DNA of 64,000 nt from positions 186,001-250,000 of the forward strand of contig WHUX01000066.1 of the NCBI GenBank assembly GCA_015179025.1. The letters run 5' to 3'. This document shows, piece by piece, positions 11,723 through 22,741 of the stretch (position 1 is the stretch's first letter; each line of letters begins with the position of its first letter). The DNA comes from Terfezia claveryi (taxonomy: Eukaryota; Ascomycota; Pezizomycetes; Pezizales; Pezizaceae). Under the pieces are notes generated by a model. The model worked only from the letters and a program-made list of their open reading frames with translations. It did not search any database and had not been told where the DNA came from. Position numbers and translations under genes: made by a program.

Positions 11723-12874
11723 ATGACATCGCGAATCCCCCTCCGACGTACTAGCATATCGGCTGATACTGCAAGCCCTACCGGCCGCAAATTTAGCCTG
11801 AACACCGAGCCTCGCATGACGGAGCGCCAGGTCAGGCATCAGGAATCTACGGACTCTATCGGGAACAGGACAGTCACCCCTAGAGTCCCCGGAAGAGTCC
11901 GACGACAGAGGCTTACTCGAACCGTGGGGGCAACACCGAATTCCCCAAATTCTTTCTTCAATGCCCATCAGAACGTTAACGACAAGACCATTGGCAGGCA
12001 GGTTCTTAGATCTATGAACCCATCTCCCGAAGGTAGCTCAACCCAACTCGTACCCTCGTCAGCACTGGTGCCGATACGTCCCCTCAGACACACACACTCC
12101 AATATCCACAACCTACATCCCAGCTCAATCCCAGCTAAAGCTGTCGTTTCAGGAGTTCAAGGGTATCAGAACCATAGCACTGAGTGTAGGATTCCAGTAC
12201 CTTCAACCCCAAGATTGGTGAAACGCCATGTGGGTTTGGGACCTGGCCCAATGGCAGCTAAACACGCGCAAGGAACCAGCCGCCGAGGAGCCAACATTGC
12301 TTGCCCAGTTGTGCCCAGCAATACTCAGAGCCCTCGGGTAAGCACTCAATTATCGGCGCCGAATTACGTGGGTAAAGATGTGATTACAGAACCAATAGCA
12401 AGCAATCGCAAGACAGCGGTTGCTGTGAACACCGAAAGGCCCCGGCCAGCTGGCAAGGAGAACAATACTGCTATCAGGACAGATAGTGCCTCGAATACTG
12501 GTAGTCTCGAGGAATACCTCGCGGTTGAGAAGTATTTTCAATGTACTGCGGTGCAAACAGGGCCGCTTAAGGGAACTCACCGTAACAAAGCTGTGAAAAC
12601 ACTCCTAAAGGTAATCGCCGGACACATGCCTACTGCTACCGAGGTTGCATTATCTCATGATACACCTGGGAGAAACTTTAAGAACTTGGAAACCATGATG
12701 AGTGTGGCAAACACTCTTGCTGTACTCACGGAGAAGCTCGAGCATTTAGAAATAGGTACTGAAGTTAAGAATGACCTCGATGAGGGCCTGACAAACCTGT
12801 CGCACGCATTGATTAAACTCTTCGAGGTACCGTATCGAGTGCGCTATAAAGGCAGAATTCAGAAGTCAGCTTAA
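11723..12874 (+). CDS. hypothetical basic protein, 383 residues
   Basis: A single uninterrupted frame from ATG 11723 to TAA. I do not recognise a domain. Residues 1-60 are rich in Arg, Ser and Thr (MTSRIPLRRTSISADTASPT); residues 60-270 are low-complexity, rich in Ser, Pro and Asn, and probably disordered; residues 280-383 are more ordered, with predicted helices (ETMMSVANTLAVLTEKLEHL). This layout suits a DNA- or scaffold-binding protein, but that is only inference. It is the only long, stop-free, single-copy frame between 8.6 and 20 kb and does not show the RIP-like stops of its neighbours, which argues for a host gene. The stop codon lies inside one arm of a 24-bp inverted repeat (12856-12879), whose partner is beyond a solo LTR. 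Confidence 0.5.
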   Translation: MTSRIPLRRTSISADTASPTGRKFSLNTEPRMTERQVRHQESTDSIGNRTVTPRVPGRVRRQRLTRTVGATPNSPNSFFNAHQNVNDKTIGRQVLRSMNPSPEGSSTQLVPSSALVPIRPLRHTHSNIHNLHPSSIPAKAVVSGVQGYQNHSTECRIPVPSTPRLVKRHVGLGPGPMAAKHAQGTSRRGANIACPVVPSNTQSPRVSTQLSAPNYVGKDVITEPIASNRKTAVAVNTERPRPAGKENNTAIRTDSASNTGSLEEYLAVEKYFQCTAVQTGPLKGTHRNKAVKTLLKVIAGHMPTATEVALSHDTPGRNFKNLETMMSVANTLAVLTEKLEHLEIGTEVKNDLDEGLTNLSHALIKLFEVPYRVRYKGRIQKSA

Positions 12875-13346
12875 AGTCATAGGGAGGGAGGATCCTCTTT
12901 TAAGAGATAAAGGAGGGAGGTATAGGCAGCAGTGAGATCCAAAAGTCCACTGAAGGATAATACGAATGAGCGAAGTGAGATTGTCACGTAGAGAAGAGTA
13001 TATAGAAGTGAAGAGATGTGTTGTTATGTAATTGTTATATATCTATCCAACAGGAAACGAACGAGATATATATACATGAATGAACGCGCACCTAAAGGAG
13101 AAGAAGAAGAAGCACATGTCCGTATAGCTAGCATGAAGCACATCATATGTGTGAAGAATGTCATGAAGCACGCCATATGATGTGCAGACCGCTGCGAGCC
13201 GTATGGCTAAGCAGGAAGCATACAATATGATGTGCAGGCCGATGTGCAAGCCGTTGAGATGGCTGCATGTGAGATAGCAAGGCATGGGCGGAATGAACGG
13301 AATGCATTCATTCTAACACCTCTGACTTTAAGCTGACTTCTGAATT
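12856..13346. repeat. 24-bp perfect inverted repeat spanning the gene's stop codon, split by an LTR
   Basis: Arm 12856-12879 (begins AATTCAGAAGTCAGC) and arm 13323-13346 are exact reverse complements. Without the solo LTR between them they would be 18 bases apart and could form a hairpin at the 3' end of the upstream gene. Confidence 0.85.
12899..13318 (-). mobile_element. solo Copia LTR
   Basis: The segment matches the LTR at 37394-37893 (shared AGGCAGCAGTGAGATCCAAA, AAACGAACGAGATATATA and the TGTTAG start, minus orientation). CCTCT flanks it on both sides (12894-12898 and 13319-13323), a 5-bp target duplication. The far end reads CTTAAA rather than the usual CA, so the exact 3' border is less certain. 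Confidence 0.8.
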
Positions 13347-13629
13347 GCAATGATAGTTGAGGATGCTTACTAGAATGGACGTTTAAAAGAGGGAAGGCTA
13401 CCTCATAAGAATAACCAGGGATTCTAGGGAGATATGTGGAGGTCATGCTACTTGAACTTCCTAAGCTTACATTAACATTATAATTTTCATTATTTATTGG
13501 GTTTATTTTGTATGTTCCGGGCCAGCCGCGAGAACAGTATGTTGTCTCGCAGGGGGCCCGGGCCCCGCGGGAGAACACGGGAGCACATAATTACCCAAAT
13601 AAGTAAAATTTGAGATGTAGTAGATACAA

Positions 13630-13709
13630 ATTTTTTTTATTAATACTTGTTACTTCTATGCGGCCCCGTTAGGGGGGCCATGAGGAGCCACCCAGAAACC
13701 CGGGTGGAA
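13630..13709 (-). mobile_element. 80-bp LINE 3'-end insertion with 12-bp target duplication
   Basis: Poly(T) followed by the LINE 3' terminus in minus orientation, including both terminal hairpins. TAGTAGATACAA occurs at 13618-13629 and 13710-13721. Its host is the Ginger-like copy, as shown by the uninterrupted homologous sequence at 23463-23664. Confidence 0.88.
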
Positions 13710-14243
13710 TAGTAGATACAAGGTGGCATAAAGCACGCAAGGGAATACAAAGTGGGAGTAAAGTAAGAAATGAGATTGGACATTAGGTAAGTAAGCAGAA
13801 GGGCCAGCAACATGTATTGTGTCCAGTCCTCCTTAGAGGATTCTGATGAAGACGAACTAGAAAGCGATTTGTTGGTACATATAACATTTGCAGGATGACA
13901 TTGGGTAGTATGTGCATTCCTGGCTTGAACACAAACAGGAACAACGGCGGGTTTGACATTTTCCTTTACATAAATATGTAGTTTCAGGCTTAGTCAATGT
14001 ACTTAAGGAAGCAGCTTCTCTTAATGATAGGCGGTTTGCATTACTAGTATATGTGAATGTTGTGCAATTGATCCAAATCAAGATGTGTAAACTTTGGCGG
14101 AAGCTGCTGTAGTTCACGAGTGGGATAATAGTGGTTCAGTATGCCATGGAGAGTTAGCAACTGATATCGATAGGATGGGGTTTAAGGATGATCTTGCAGA
14201 AGAGCTTAGGTGCATTGGTTGCATGTCAGTTAATTCTAGGAAT

Positions 14244-14353
14244 GTAAAGTGATACTAGAGTGATACTAGATCACCAACATCAAATTGTGCAATATCATGT
14301 AAAGTGATATTGGAGTGATACTAGATCACCAACATCAAATTGTGCAATATCTT
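14244..14353. repeat. 55-bp tandem duplication inside the Ginger-like copy
   Basis: Units 14244-14298 and 14299-14353 both begin GTAAAGTGATA and contain GATCACCAACATCAAATTGT. They differ at a few bases. The duplication overlaps the end of the VGD-motif coding region. Confidence 0.85.
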
Positions 14354-15079
14354 GGGATTTGCTGTATTTTATACTCATCATGTAGCGAGCATGCCTTGCA
14401 TGGCGAGCCTACGTTATGTGGCGCAAGCATCTTGTGTGGTAAGTATAGGTACAGCCTAGCCTGATTGCACTACCCTTGCAGAGGGTACGGAACCAGACTA
14501 GGGTACGGCCAGTGGTAAGAAAGTCGGACTCGTCTGAGGCCTCTTGTGCACTTGCATATTGACCCGGTGGACAGTCATGTATTTAGTTGAGGGTAATGAG
14601 CTCACTCGATAGCCACATTATCTAAATTATCAAGATATCATAAAGAACCATTTTTCTCATACTCGCGGCTGGCCCGGCCATTCCGTATTCTCCCGCGGGG
14701 CCCGGGCCAGCCAGGAGATGGGTGGTCTCCTGGGGGGCCCGGTCCTCTCACGAGGGGCCCGGGCCTCTCGCGAGTTTAATTCTCTCGCGGGGGGCCCGAA
14801 CAGTTACAGTAGCAAGGTCATCAACATAGGCTCCCCACTAGTACTTGTGACATTAAATCTATTAAACATGGATTATCCTGCAGCACAGAGCCGGGGTTAG
14901 GTGGATGATTATGCCAGACGTAGGAACATTCGGACCGTAACAGCCTCTGAGACATCGTGACCTCCTGGGCCTCTCACGCGATCAGAACAAGGGACTTTAA
15001 CGACTCTAACATTAGGACAATCACCACCGCATCATTTTAGAACCCTCAGAACCATCCTCCTCTGAAGAAGGTATAGGGC

Positions 15080-15452
15080 AGCCAAGACCAGCTGAAATCC
15101 TGTATGAGGGATATAGAAGACGTTACGAACGGCATGGGTGCTCAGGATATACAGCCTCAGCCATCTATTCCGAAGTCAGAGTCCAACCTCCATATTACAC
15201 GGCTCCTATGTCGGGGAAGAAACTGCATTTGCAGGCGCAGAGCGACTAACCATTATCCTGGCTCTTCAATCTCACACCAATACCCCCATCCTGGCACTCT
15301 TGTGCGATTCGTCGGCAGCCATCTCCTCAACGATTAATATCTCCAGAGTGGACGCACCTCGCTGTGGAATTGAACTCCAGCTCGCATACCTTTCTTGGAG
15401 TGAAAAAAAAGAACAAGATATCTCCAGATCCTGGGTCCACTCCCACAACCTT
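15080..15452 (+). pseudogene. LINE RNase H domain remnant
   Basis: The + strand at about 15200-15450 encodes LALLCDSSAAISSTINISRV followed by PRCGIELQLAYLSWSEKK and SWVHSH, the RNase H domain of the Tad1-type LINE (compare SWVRAHIGIPGNEEAD on the minus strand near 16700). It is cut off at SWVHSH by a second LINE inserted in the other direction. The segment 14803-15080 holds nothing I can name. Confidence 0.65.
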
Positions 15453-15798
15453 TTTTTTTTTAAAATACTCATTGCTCATATGCGGCCAGTATAGGAACCA
15501 TGATGAGCCTCCCGGAAACCCGGGTGGATTTAGAACAACGCAAGTTAATCTGCCAGATCCGGCGCGCAGAATTTCAAACTGAAAAGTTCGAGTGCCTAAC
15601 TGTATATAAAAGAAATGCTAAGTGTAGTTAGAGAACTCCTTGCTGTCATTAACCCGCTGTTGCCAGATCATTCCGAAGGGCCTGACTGGAGTTATGAGGA
15701 GAGTGGAAGAGAGATGTCTTGCAAGTGTAAAAGCTCAGATGAGGATGTGATAAGCTCCTGGGGGCGAGTTAGATGTTTGTGTCTCATATAGTGTACTT
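15453..15798 (-). mobile_element. 5'-truncated LINE 3' UTR
   Basis: Poly(T) at about 15450-15462 followed by the family 3' UTR in minus orientation: CCCGGAAACCCGGGTGG hairpin near 15508 and AAGTTAATCTGCCAG near 15542. It contains no coding sequence and abuts the next LINE tail. Confidence 0.75.
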
Positions 15799-16868
15799 AT
15801 TTTTTTTTTGTTTAAATACTCTTTACTCTTATTCGGTCCCAGTAAGGGGACCATGAAGAGCCACCCGGAAACCCGGGTGGATTCAGGACAGGGCAAGTTA
15901 ATCTGCCAGGTTTGACGCGCAGAAAAGAATGGAGATAAGTACATGTGTGAAGGAAAAGCGAGCACAGGGCCTCCATGCTGTCATTAACCGCCAATGGCAG
16001 ATGACTCCGAAGGGCCTGACTGAGGTCCGTAGCAGAAAAGGGACGAGATGTGTGAATGGAACAAGACAAAAACTGTAGATAAGATAGCAAAACCAACTGC
16101 AAGAAAACAATTGTATAAGGAAACTCGTGAAGTGCTACCGACCAGCTAAGGCCAGCCCATCCTAGCATGAATGGATATTGCCCGACAATCCAGCTCCTGC
16201 ACATCCACATCTATCCGCCACCTCCTCTCCCAACCATCCAACTGTATACGAAGCTGAAGAAAGCTTCCACTGCGTCCCAATCGTCCCCCTCCTCCTCTTC
16301 TACCCATATTGGGGAATCCAGATCTTCCCAGTCTTTAATGCTGCCTAAGGCCTGTCGTTGGGCTGAGAGGAGAGGGCAATCAAAAACTATGTGCGCCCCG
16401 TTTTGTATGTGATGTCTACATGGTCGAGTCTGCTTTGCCAATCCTATGGAGCCAGGAGCGCTGAGGACCTTTGTCCACACGGCACCATGTGTAGGCAGAG
16501 AGGGCATGGCGATTCCATGATGTTCTCCTGACCCCGAAGCCAGCTGCTGATCGTGTTTGGCTCCTTGTGGCCTTTGAAGCTTGCCTAATGCCGCCTTCTA
16601 TGACGAGTGATTCAAGTGCGGAAGTTTGGCCTAAAGTGGAGGAGAAGGAGGCAGGACGGTCTGCCTCCTCATTGCCGGGGATGCCAATATGTGCACGGAC
16701 CCAGGAGATAGTAGTGTCGTAGCAGCTCTCCTCTCTCTCTTTAAGGAGGTCCGCTAATTCTATTTCGATACCACTTCTAGGAGCCTGGAGACCTTGTAAT
16801 ATGTTAGTGTACTTATTCCTTGAGTGGTGTCTGGCGCTATATCCGGGTTGACGGCTCCTACCAAGCAC
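15799..16868 (-). mobile_element. LINE (Tad1-type) 3' half with RNase H end and zinc knuckle
   Basis: Minus orientation. Coding runs from 16868 to about 16211 in two overlapping frames (16868-16416 and 16507-16211), implying one frameshift. Motifs in order: RNase H end SWVRAHIGIPGNEEAD, SAYTWCRVDKGPQRSWLHRI, knuckle-like CRHHIQNGAHIVFDCPLL, and C terminus WDAVEAFFSFVYSW. The 3' UTR (16210-15799) ends in poly(A), seen as poly(T) at 15799-15809. The reverse transcriptase part is missing. It is the longest LINE copy in the window. Confidence 0.85.
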
Positions 16869-17502
16869 GATATGTAATTATTGAACTGTAAAATAGATAG
16901 ATAAAAGAAACAGGGAGTTTAATTTGCTGGTACTACGCTGCTAATGGTACAACAATAGTCATCAACCATGAACGATGATGTTGATTTTACCTGGCCAGCG
17001 GCAGGCTAGTGTGCCGGGTTGCCAAGATCCCCTGACATTGTCCCCATTCAACCTGATTTATTTTCAGAGCCATAAACTCACAGCCTGTTAACCGTTTAAA
17101 CAACCGCGACCCGCGCCAAATACCATCACCTCACCTCACCTTGGGTCTCTGAGACGAGGCAACTCAAGTTTTTAACACTGCAACTCATATTCTGACTTTT
17201 ACTGTACGTTTGAAATCTACCCACCGCCTGACTTCAACATTCTTAAGTTGCATATATCAGAAAGCACAACGCTAAGGTACCAGCCTGGCAGAACAGATTA
17301 CGTACGGAGGCCGGCTCTTCTATCTGCAGTTCAATTCATCACGGAACTACCTAGGTAGAGCTTGCATTTAAGTCAGGGCAATCAGGAGCAACAATTTTCC
17401 TTCGGTGTACTCTAACCTAGGCCAACTTGAAGGGTTTTGCGTAGGTACTGGTGTTAAAGGTTGTGCAGAAAATTTGCATTTCTGACAATTGATATCTACA
17501 GA
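16869..17502. other. no gene seen
   Basis: Mixed-composition sequence without an identified repeat. It lies upstream of a weak reading frame at 17503. Confidence 0.4.
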
Positions 17503-17970
17503 ATGCACAACTCTCAATCATTCATAAATCAGTGTCAGGCTGCTCCAAAGCTAAATGTGGCGTCACGCCGACAGATTCGAGGTACACTCACCTTACTATC
17601 GGAATCCATATTCATTGCCAGCAGGGCTGCAACACACTCTGGGAACAGCTTGCGAAGACGTGCTTTCCATCCCGCAAACGCACCCACATCAATCAGCGGA
17701 CAACGCACGGAAGCCGAACATTACCAGGGTGTCATTGAAACATTGCATGGCCTCCATCAGTCTGTCCAACGCACCATGGCAGAGATTGAATCTTCACTGA
17801 GGTTACGGGAGCAATGTGGAAAAGGCAGGAAGCGCTGGTGGGTCCCAAAACGTCTATGGGACAGGGACTTGGAATTTGACGTTGAGCTTGAAAAGGCGCA
17901 GATCCTTTTCCTCAGTAGAAGGCTTGAGGAGGTACAGGTTTTGTGGGGAGCAGTACATAATGACAGCTGA
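17503..17970 (+). CDS. hypothetical protein, about 155 residues, doubtful
   Basis: First ATG of an open frame that extends upstream without an ATG to 17461. The C-terminal half looks like real protein, with a long amphipathic helix (QGVIETLHGLHQSVQRTMAE) and a charged segment (KRWWVPKRLWDRDLEFDVEL) ending LEEVQVLWGAVHNDS. A possible intron (donor GTACAC near 17581, acceptor CAG near 17622) would remove part of the poorer N-terminal half. No family is recognised. It could be a last exon, a small gene or a remnant. Confidence 0.35.
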   Translation: MHNSQSFINQCQAAPKLNVASRRQIRGTLTLLSESIFIASRAATHSGNSLRRRAFHPANAPTSISGQRTEAEHYQGVIETLHGLHQSVQRTMAEIESSLRLREQCGKGRKRWWVPKRLWDRDLEFDVELEKAQILFLSRRLEEVQVLWGAVHNDS

Positions 17971-18022
17971 ATGCAAAGTGTCCGATTACTGTCTCAGCAC
18001 GTTACTGCGAAATACCGATGAT

Positions 18023-18086
18023 TTTTTTTTTTTTTTAAAAATACTCAGTACTCCTATGCAGCCCCGTTAGGGGGGCTATGAGGAGG
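18023..18086 (-). mobile_element. 64-bp LINE 3'-end insertion with 13-bp target duplication
   Basis: Poly(T) plus the LINE terminus with one hairpin (GCCCCGTTAGGGGGGC). Flanks are AAATACCGATGAT (18010-18022) and AAATACTGATGAT (18087-18099), one transition apart. Confidence 0.82.
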
Positions 18087-18099
18087 AAATACTGATGAT

Positions 18100-18769
18100 C
18101 TTCATATATACACCGGCAAACTTCGATAATAGAAAGGATATTGCCACCAACTGGAAAAGGGTTTGACTCAGGGTGTAAGAAGCGCGGCAAAGGAATGTCA
18201 TTATGTGAGGTGCTGGAATGTATTTTGGGTCATTTAAACGTTCGTGCAGGTTACCGGCCGCATGTCTTTTTCTATGTACTGGCAATATGATATGGTGCGA
18301 GAATAGAACCCCTTTCGCAAGCAGGATGATAACAACAGGCACGACTTCTAGAGTAAAATTTCTCACCCACGAGCTACTGTGCATGAAATAATTCGCTAAT
18401 AATTTTGCTAGTGGTTCTAAATACATTTTGATCAGGTAAGAGTCTTATTCGTGGCTTTGTAACAGTGCTTTGCAAGTACCCAACAGATTGGTATCGTACG
18501 TGATCTTCTTTTTTTAACTTTTGATTTTCTTATTCAATTTAACAAACCTATCACTTGTATTTGGTCATTGGTCTCTGATGTGTTTATCATGGTGTTACCC
18601 TGAACATTAATGCATTACATCATTTGTTTACTTCTTTTCACAGTAAATTTCTATTCATCATGAAGTCATCTTTTCTGTATGTCTCTAGATTTCTGCAATA
18701 GGATATCTTAGTCATTTTAACTATCTGAGTCCTACCTAGCTTGGCGTTACCCTAACATGAATCGTCACC
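18100..18769. other. no gene seen
   Basis: AT-rich sequence without an identified element or open frame of note. Confidence 0.4.
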
Positions 18770-19805
18770 CCCTGGCAGATGCAGAACGACCAGCCAAATC
18801 TCCCTCGCCATCACACACACAAGGGCTCATCGATGCTCTCAATTCCCTGCGACTCGGTTGCAGCTATCTCCACAGCAATCAATACCTCTCACGGCAACCC
18901 TGCAAGGAGCGGTATAGAAATTCAGTTCGCAGATCTCCTGGCTGAACGAGATTCTCACCAATACGACATACATCCACCTCCTGGGCACGCTCTCAAATTG
19001 GCATTAGACGACATGAAAAAGCCGATCATCTAGCAGCCTTCGCTTCAGCACTAGGCCAAATCTCCCTGAAGCTCTCAACTGTCATTGAAGGGGCATCAGA
19101 TAGGCTTCTAAAACCGCAGAAGCGAGGCACGAACGGCTCCAGGATTCGGTGTCAGGAGATCTGAATGGAACCGCCATGCCGTCTCTGCATATACTTGGCT
19201 ACGCACAGACTGAGGCCCCTAGAAATACGGCTTCACCACATCAACAAATCTGACACCAGTACTTGCCACTTGATCACCACATACAAGACGAGACGGACGA
19301 CATATTGTCTTTTCCTCTCCAGAGTTCAACATACACAGAGAGCCTCTAGGCAGTATCAAAGACTGGGAGGATCTAGACCGAACCATCTGGATCCATGTGG
19401 AGGAAGGGAGAAGCTGTGAAGGCCTTTTCTGGTTAAAAGAATTGCCGCGAGGGGCGTCACTTGAGTTCTTCCTAATGTTAGAAATCTCGGGTTCAGGTAC
19501 GTTTTCCTTTTGCCTCCGATGCTTCGCCATAAGGCATTTGGTTTCTTGCCATTTCACTAGCAGTGGAGTTCATGGCTTCATTCCATTCCTATTTCATCTG
19601 TTTTCCAGCACTTGAGTTTATCGCTTCGTTTTATTTCTGAGTTATCTTTATCTTTATCTTTGCCATAAGGCACTTGAGCTCCTTGTCGTTGTACATAGCT
19701 GCCGGACCTTGCAGATTAACTTGCCTTGTTCCGGGTGGCTCATCATGGTCCCCTTACTCGCATCGCATATGAGTACTGAGTTTTTTCTTTTTTTTTTTTC
19801 AAAAA
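18770..19805 (+). mobile_element. decayed LINE (Tad1-type) 3' end
   Basis: Plus orientation. RNase H remnant SVAAISTAINTSHGNPARSG near 18860-18920, then SAYTW-like and knuckle remnants in shifted frames (about 19165-19300), the KDWEDLD motif near 19365, and a 3' UTR (GCAGATTAACTTGCCTTG near 19709) with an A/T-rich tail ending near 19808. Many stops and frameshifts; more decayed than the copy at 10540. Confidence 0.75.
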
Positions 19806-20667
19806 AAAAATGCAGACTTAGTAAGTCACATAGTGTGTCGACCTCATAAGCATTCTTAGATAATATTCTCTGCATCTTAGTTGTCACCATAATTCCCTAC
19901 CTTGCGACTTGGGCATTTCGCACATGTCTCTTGCGTGGTGATTGTGTTCCGGGCCCCCCAGGAGACCACCCATCTCCTGGCTGGACCGAGCCCCGCGGGA
20001 GAATACGGAATGGCCGGGTGAGCCACGAGTATGAGAAAAATGATTGTTTACAGTATTTTGATAATTTAGATAATGTGGCTATCGGGTGAGCTCATTACCC
20101 TAAACTAGACACATGACTATCCACCGGGTACTTAAAGTAGGGTTGCGGACTCTGGCGACCTGCCACCTGATACATATGCCGGCCATTTAAGGTAGGCTCA
20201 CTGGTGGAAAAAGAGTCCAATAGAGATTTCTTTCAACCTCTACTGGACTCTGAAGACTCGGAGTCTGACACAGAGGCTCCATAACATCTCCACAACTGCG
20301 AAGACCTTCTCCAACGTGTTCATCCAAATACCATTAAAGCTCATCAAAATATGGTGAAGCGCAACATACAATTGAGGTTTTTGTAATCGGAGATATTGTT
20401 AGTGTATATATCCCTCGACAAGATACATGTGGTACAGATGACCGATGACTCTATTGTCTCGTTGTGCGAAAACCTCATCCAAACCGCCTGTGGTGTGATG
20501 ATGTTCATTCTCTCTCAAACACAATCGTCTTCAGGAAAAGAAAAACGCATGTCCAAGCAATAACCGAGAGGCTGCATTTTAGAGCCATTTGCCACAACGA
20601 AGGCTATGTACATCAGAACCACTCACAAACGTCAAATTCAAGGCTTTAACTGTGCTCATAGGCACCT

Positions 20668-22741
20668 AACTCAACAAAGCGCAAGTATCCCAAACAGTAA
20701 GTAAGTCTTGCCCACCGGGGGTCTTAGTAAGAGAATGCAGGATGCCCACCGGCTCTGCAAGTATAGAATCAGATGGAGAAGGGAGAGAAAACACTTCGCG
20801 CTTCTCGCGATCTTGAGTAAGAACATGATATAAGGGTAACTCGATCTCATGATTCCCTTCAACAACAGTGGATTGCTCATCAACCTTTTCCTGAGAAATA
20901 ACTGTGGAAACAACTGGGGCGGAAGAAGGAAAATTGAGAAAAAGAGGGTATGTATCTGTGTAGTTCGCTGGAGTGGTATTGTTATTATTCTGGCGGTTTT
21001 GGTTATTCTGATACCTGGGGTTCGCTCCAGCCTGTTGCTGTTGAGGCTGTTGTTGTGTTTATTGTTGTTGCCGCCTGGGCTCTGTGCAGTTAGTAGATAT
21101 ATGTCCTGGCTTCAGGCAGTTATTTTTTTTTATTTTATTTTTTGAAATCTATACGCCTGTGAAGCCTAAGGCTATGAGGCGGCTCTTCAGGCAGTTATAG
21201 CAGGTAAGTATCTGGGGGCGAACTTGTCCCCATTGTTGGAATGCCGGATTGGCTTGCTGATAGGCTTGCTGGAAGCCTTGTTGGTTTGCCGGTAACGGCC
21301 GACGGTTGTACTGCATATTCTGTTGCTGTTGTTGGCCAGGCTGACGCTGTTGAAGCTGCTGTGCTGCCACCTTCATCTTCCGGCACTCAGCGATCTCATG
21401 GCCCTCGAAGCTACAAAACTGGCATTGCTTCTTCTTCCTATCCTTACCGTCCTTATCCTTCGAGCCTTCCTTGGATCCATCCTTCTTTCTGCACTCATCT
21501 GCTGTATGCCCTGGTTTTAGGCATATAGAGCAGGTCTTGTCCAAACGATCTACCAACTCTGTGTTAATACTAGCCGCCACATCTTCCCAGAAGACCTCCT
21601 CTTTTGCTGTCATCTTAATTTGCTTCTTGAGCCAGTCTGGGAAGGTGTTCCTAATGGACTTGCACTTCGAGCCCCAGGCAGTCTTGCCGGCCCTCGTGCA
21701 AAGCCTAGTGACATGGCCTCTGAAGGGGACTACGCCCAAGGCTTTCTTATCTAATGGATTCCATCGGTAGGACACGAGTTCCAGCTCTGCTTGTTGAGCA
21801 TCTATTGTAGGATCGAATTGTTGGACTAGGAGATCATATAGAGAGACCTCTACAAGCACGTCCGGGATGTGAAGGGCATCTGAGGCCTTCTTCCAGCAGT
21901 TTGGCTTGAGGCTGCCGGCTTTGGTGTCATAATCGTCCCACCATTGTGACGCTGGCCCAGTGAACTTGTTCGAGATCCCAGAGCAAAGTTTCTCGCCTAG
22001 CCTGTAATTGGGCTTACCTTCAGGGGCATTGGCAGCCACATAACTGTATCCCTCCTCTTCATTGCCACTAACAGAGCCACCATAGTAAACGGGTATATCC
22101 AACTTGTTAAGAGCATTGCGAATTTGGGTATCAAACAAGGATAGATTCGCCGGAGATCCATCGAAGTCCTTTACCTCTTTCAGGACAATGTCCTTAGGCT
22201 TGGGAAGCCTCATACCCATTGCAGGCAGGATGTTATTGTCTTCGTTATTGTGGTCCTCCTTGCGGTGCTCGTTGAGTTCCTCTACTCCGATTGGAGGTCT
22301 TGGGCGTTGTGAACGTAGGACTGTATTAGTAGAAGGGGGAAGAGCTCTAATGAACTCTCCGTCTTCAAAGATGATGCCGAAGTCGAGTGCTTCGTTCTCC
22401 TCCTGATAGTGCTCAGGAAAGGCCTCACGCAGGTCCTTAAGAGCCGCACGAAAGGTAGGAGGATCGATGACCCACTCAGCTGGGAAGCCGAGGCCTGGGA
22501 CAGGAGAAAGGAGAGTGCAGGGGCTTGGTAAGAGCTCTCTACAAACATAGAAGTCTTGCTTAGTGAAACGCAGGCGGAATTCACGGTTGCCCGTCTGTCC
22601 AAAGGGGAGTAATGAGAGTGCAAGATCGTTGAAGGTATCCAGATTGCCGGCTGGATTGGGTATCTCAAAGAATTGGGTATCTCGAAGAGAAAGAGACACA
22701 AAGATAGAGTGAAGAGAGAGACTGAGACTGGTCAATATCAA
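20668..22741 (-). pseudogene. gag-like protein with three CCHC zinc knuckles
   Basis: Read on the minus strand from about 22741. The N-terminal part (about 390 residues) has no recognised domain, then CSICLKPGHTADEC and CQFCSFEGHEIAEC give two CX2CX4HX4C knuckles, followed by a Gln-rich stretch. A third knuckle (CYNCLKPGHISTNC once the insert is ignored) is split by a 61-bp retroposed fragment at 21124-21184. A CAA-to-TAA type stop follows; the frame then runs on to about 20668, ending GGQDLLTVWDTCALLS, which resembles the start of a retroviral-type aspartic protease (D-T-x-A). No ATG precedes the start of the open frame, so the N terminus is uncertain. Confidence 0.65.
21124..21184 (-). mobile_element. 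61-bp retroposed fragment with 14-bp target duplication
   Basis: CTTCAGGCAGTTAT is repeated at 21110-21123 and 21185-21198. The insert is T-rich then GAAATCTATACGCCTGTGAA, in minus orientation with a poly(A) tail. It resembles the LINE 3' termini in layout (CTCATAGCC, then a small hairpin) but is diverged; a SINE origin is possible. Confidence 0.75.

Larger units (their letters stand above)
13513..14802 (-). mobile_element. Ginger/KRBA2-like integrase transposon, short copy 1
   Basis: The ends read TGTTCCGGGCC (from 13513) and TGTTCGGGCCC (inward from 14802). Both subterminal regions are GC-rich with nested short hairpins (CCAGGAGA...TCTCCTGG and repeated GCGAGA motifs). On the minus strand the interior encodes a GPY-like segment (KYSKSQDIAQFDVGDLVSLQ near 14381-14305) and a Cys-rich CXC-type segment (CKGKCQTRRCSCLCSSQECT, about 13880-13975). 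VGD-type and CXC segments in this order are known C-terminal to the integrase of Ginger/KRBA2-like transposons; the catalytic core is absent here. No clear target duplication. The last third shares sequence with 23463-23664 and 36600-36770. A LINE fragment sits inside it. Confidence 0.6.

Noticed and set aside
13857..14117. Small secreted cysteine-rich (effector-like) protein on the minus strand
   Set aside because: No signal peptide, and the Cys pattern is the CXC segment of the Ginger-like transposon, with the VGD motif just upstream.
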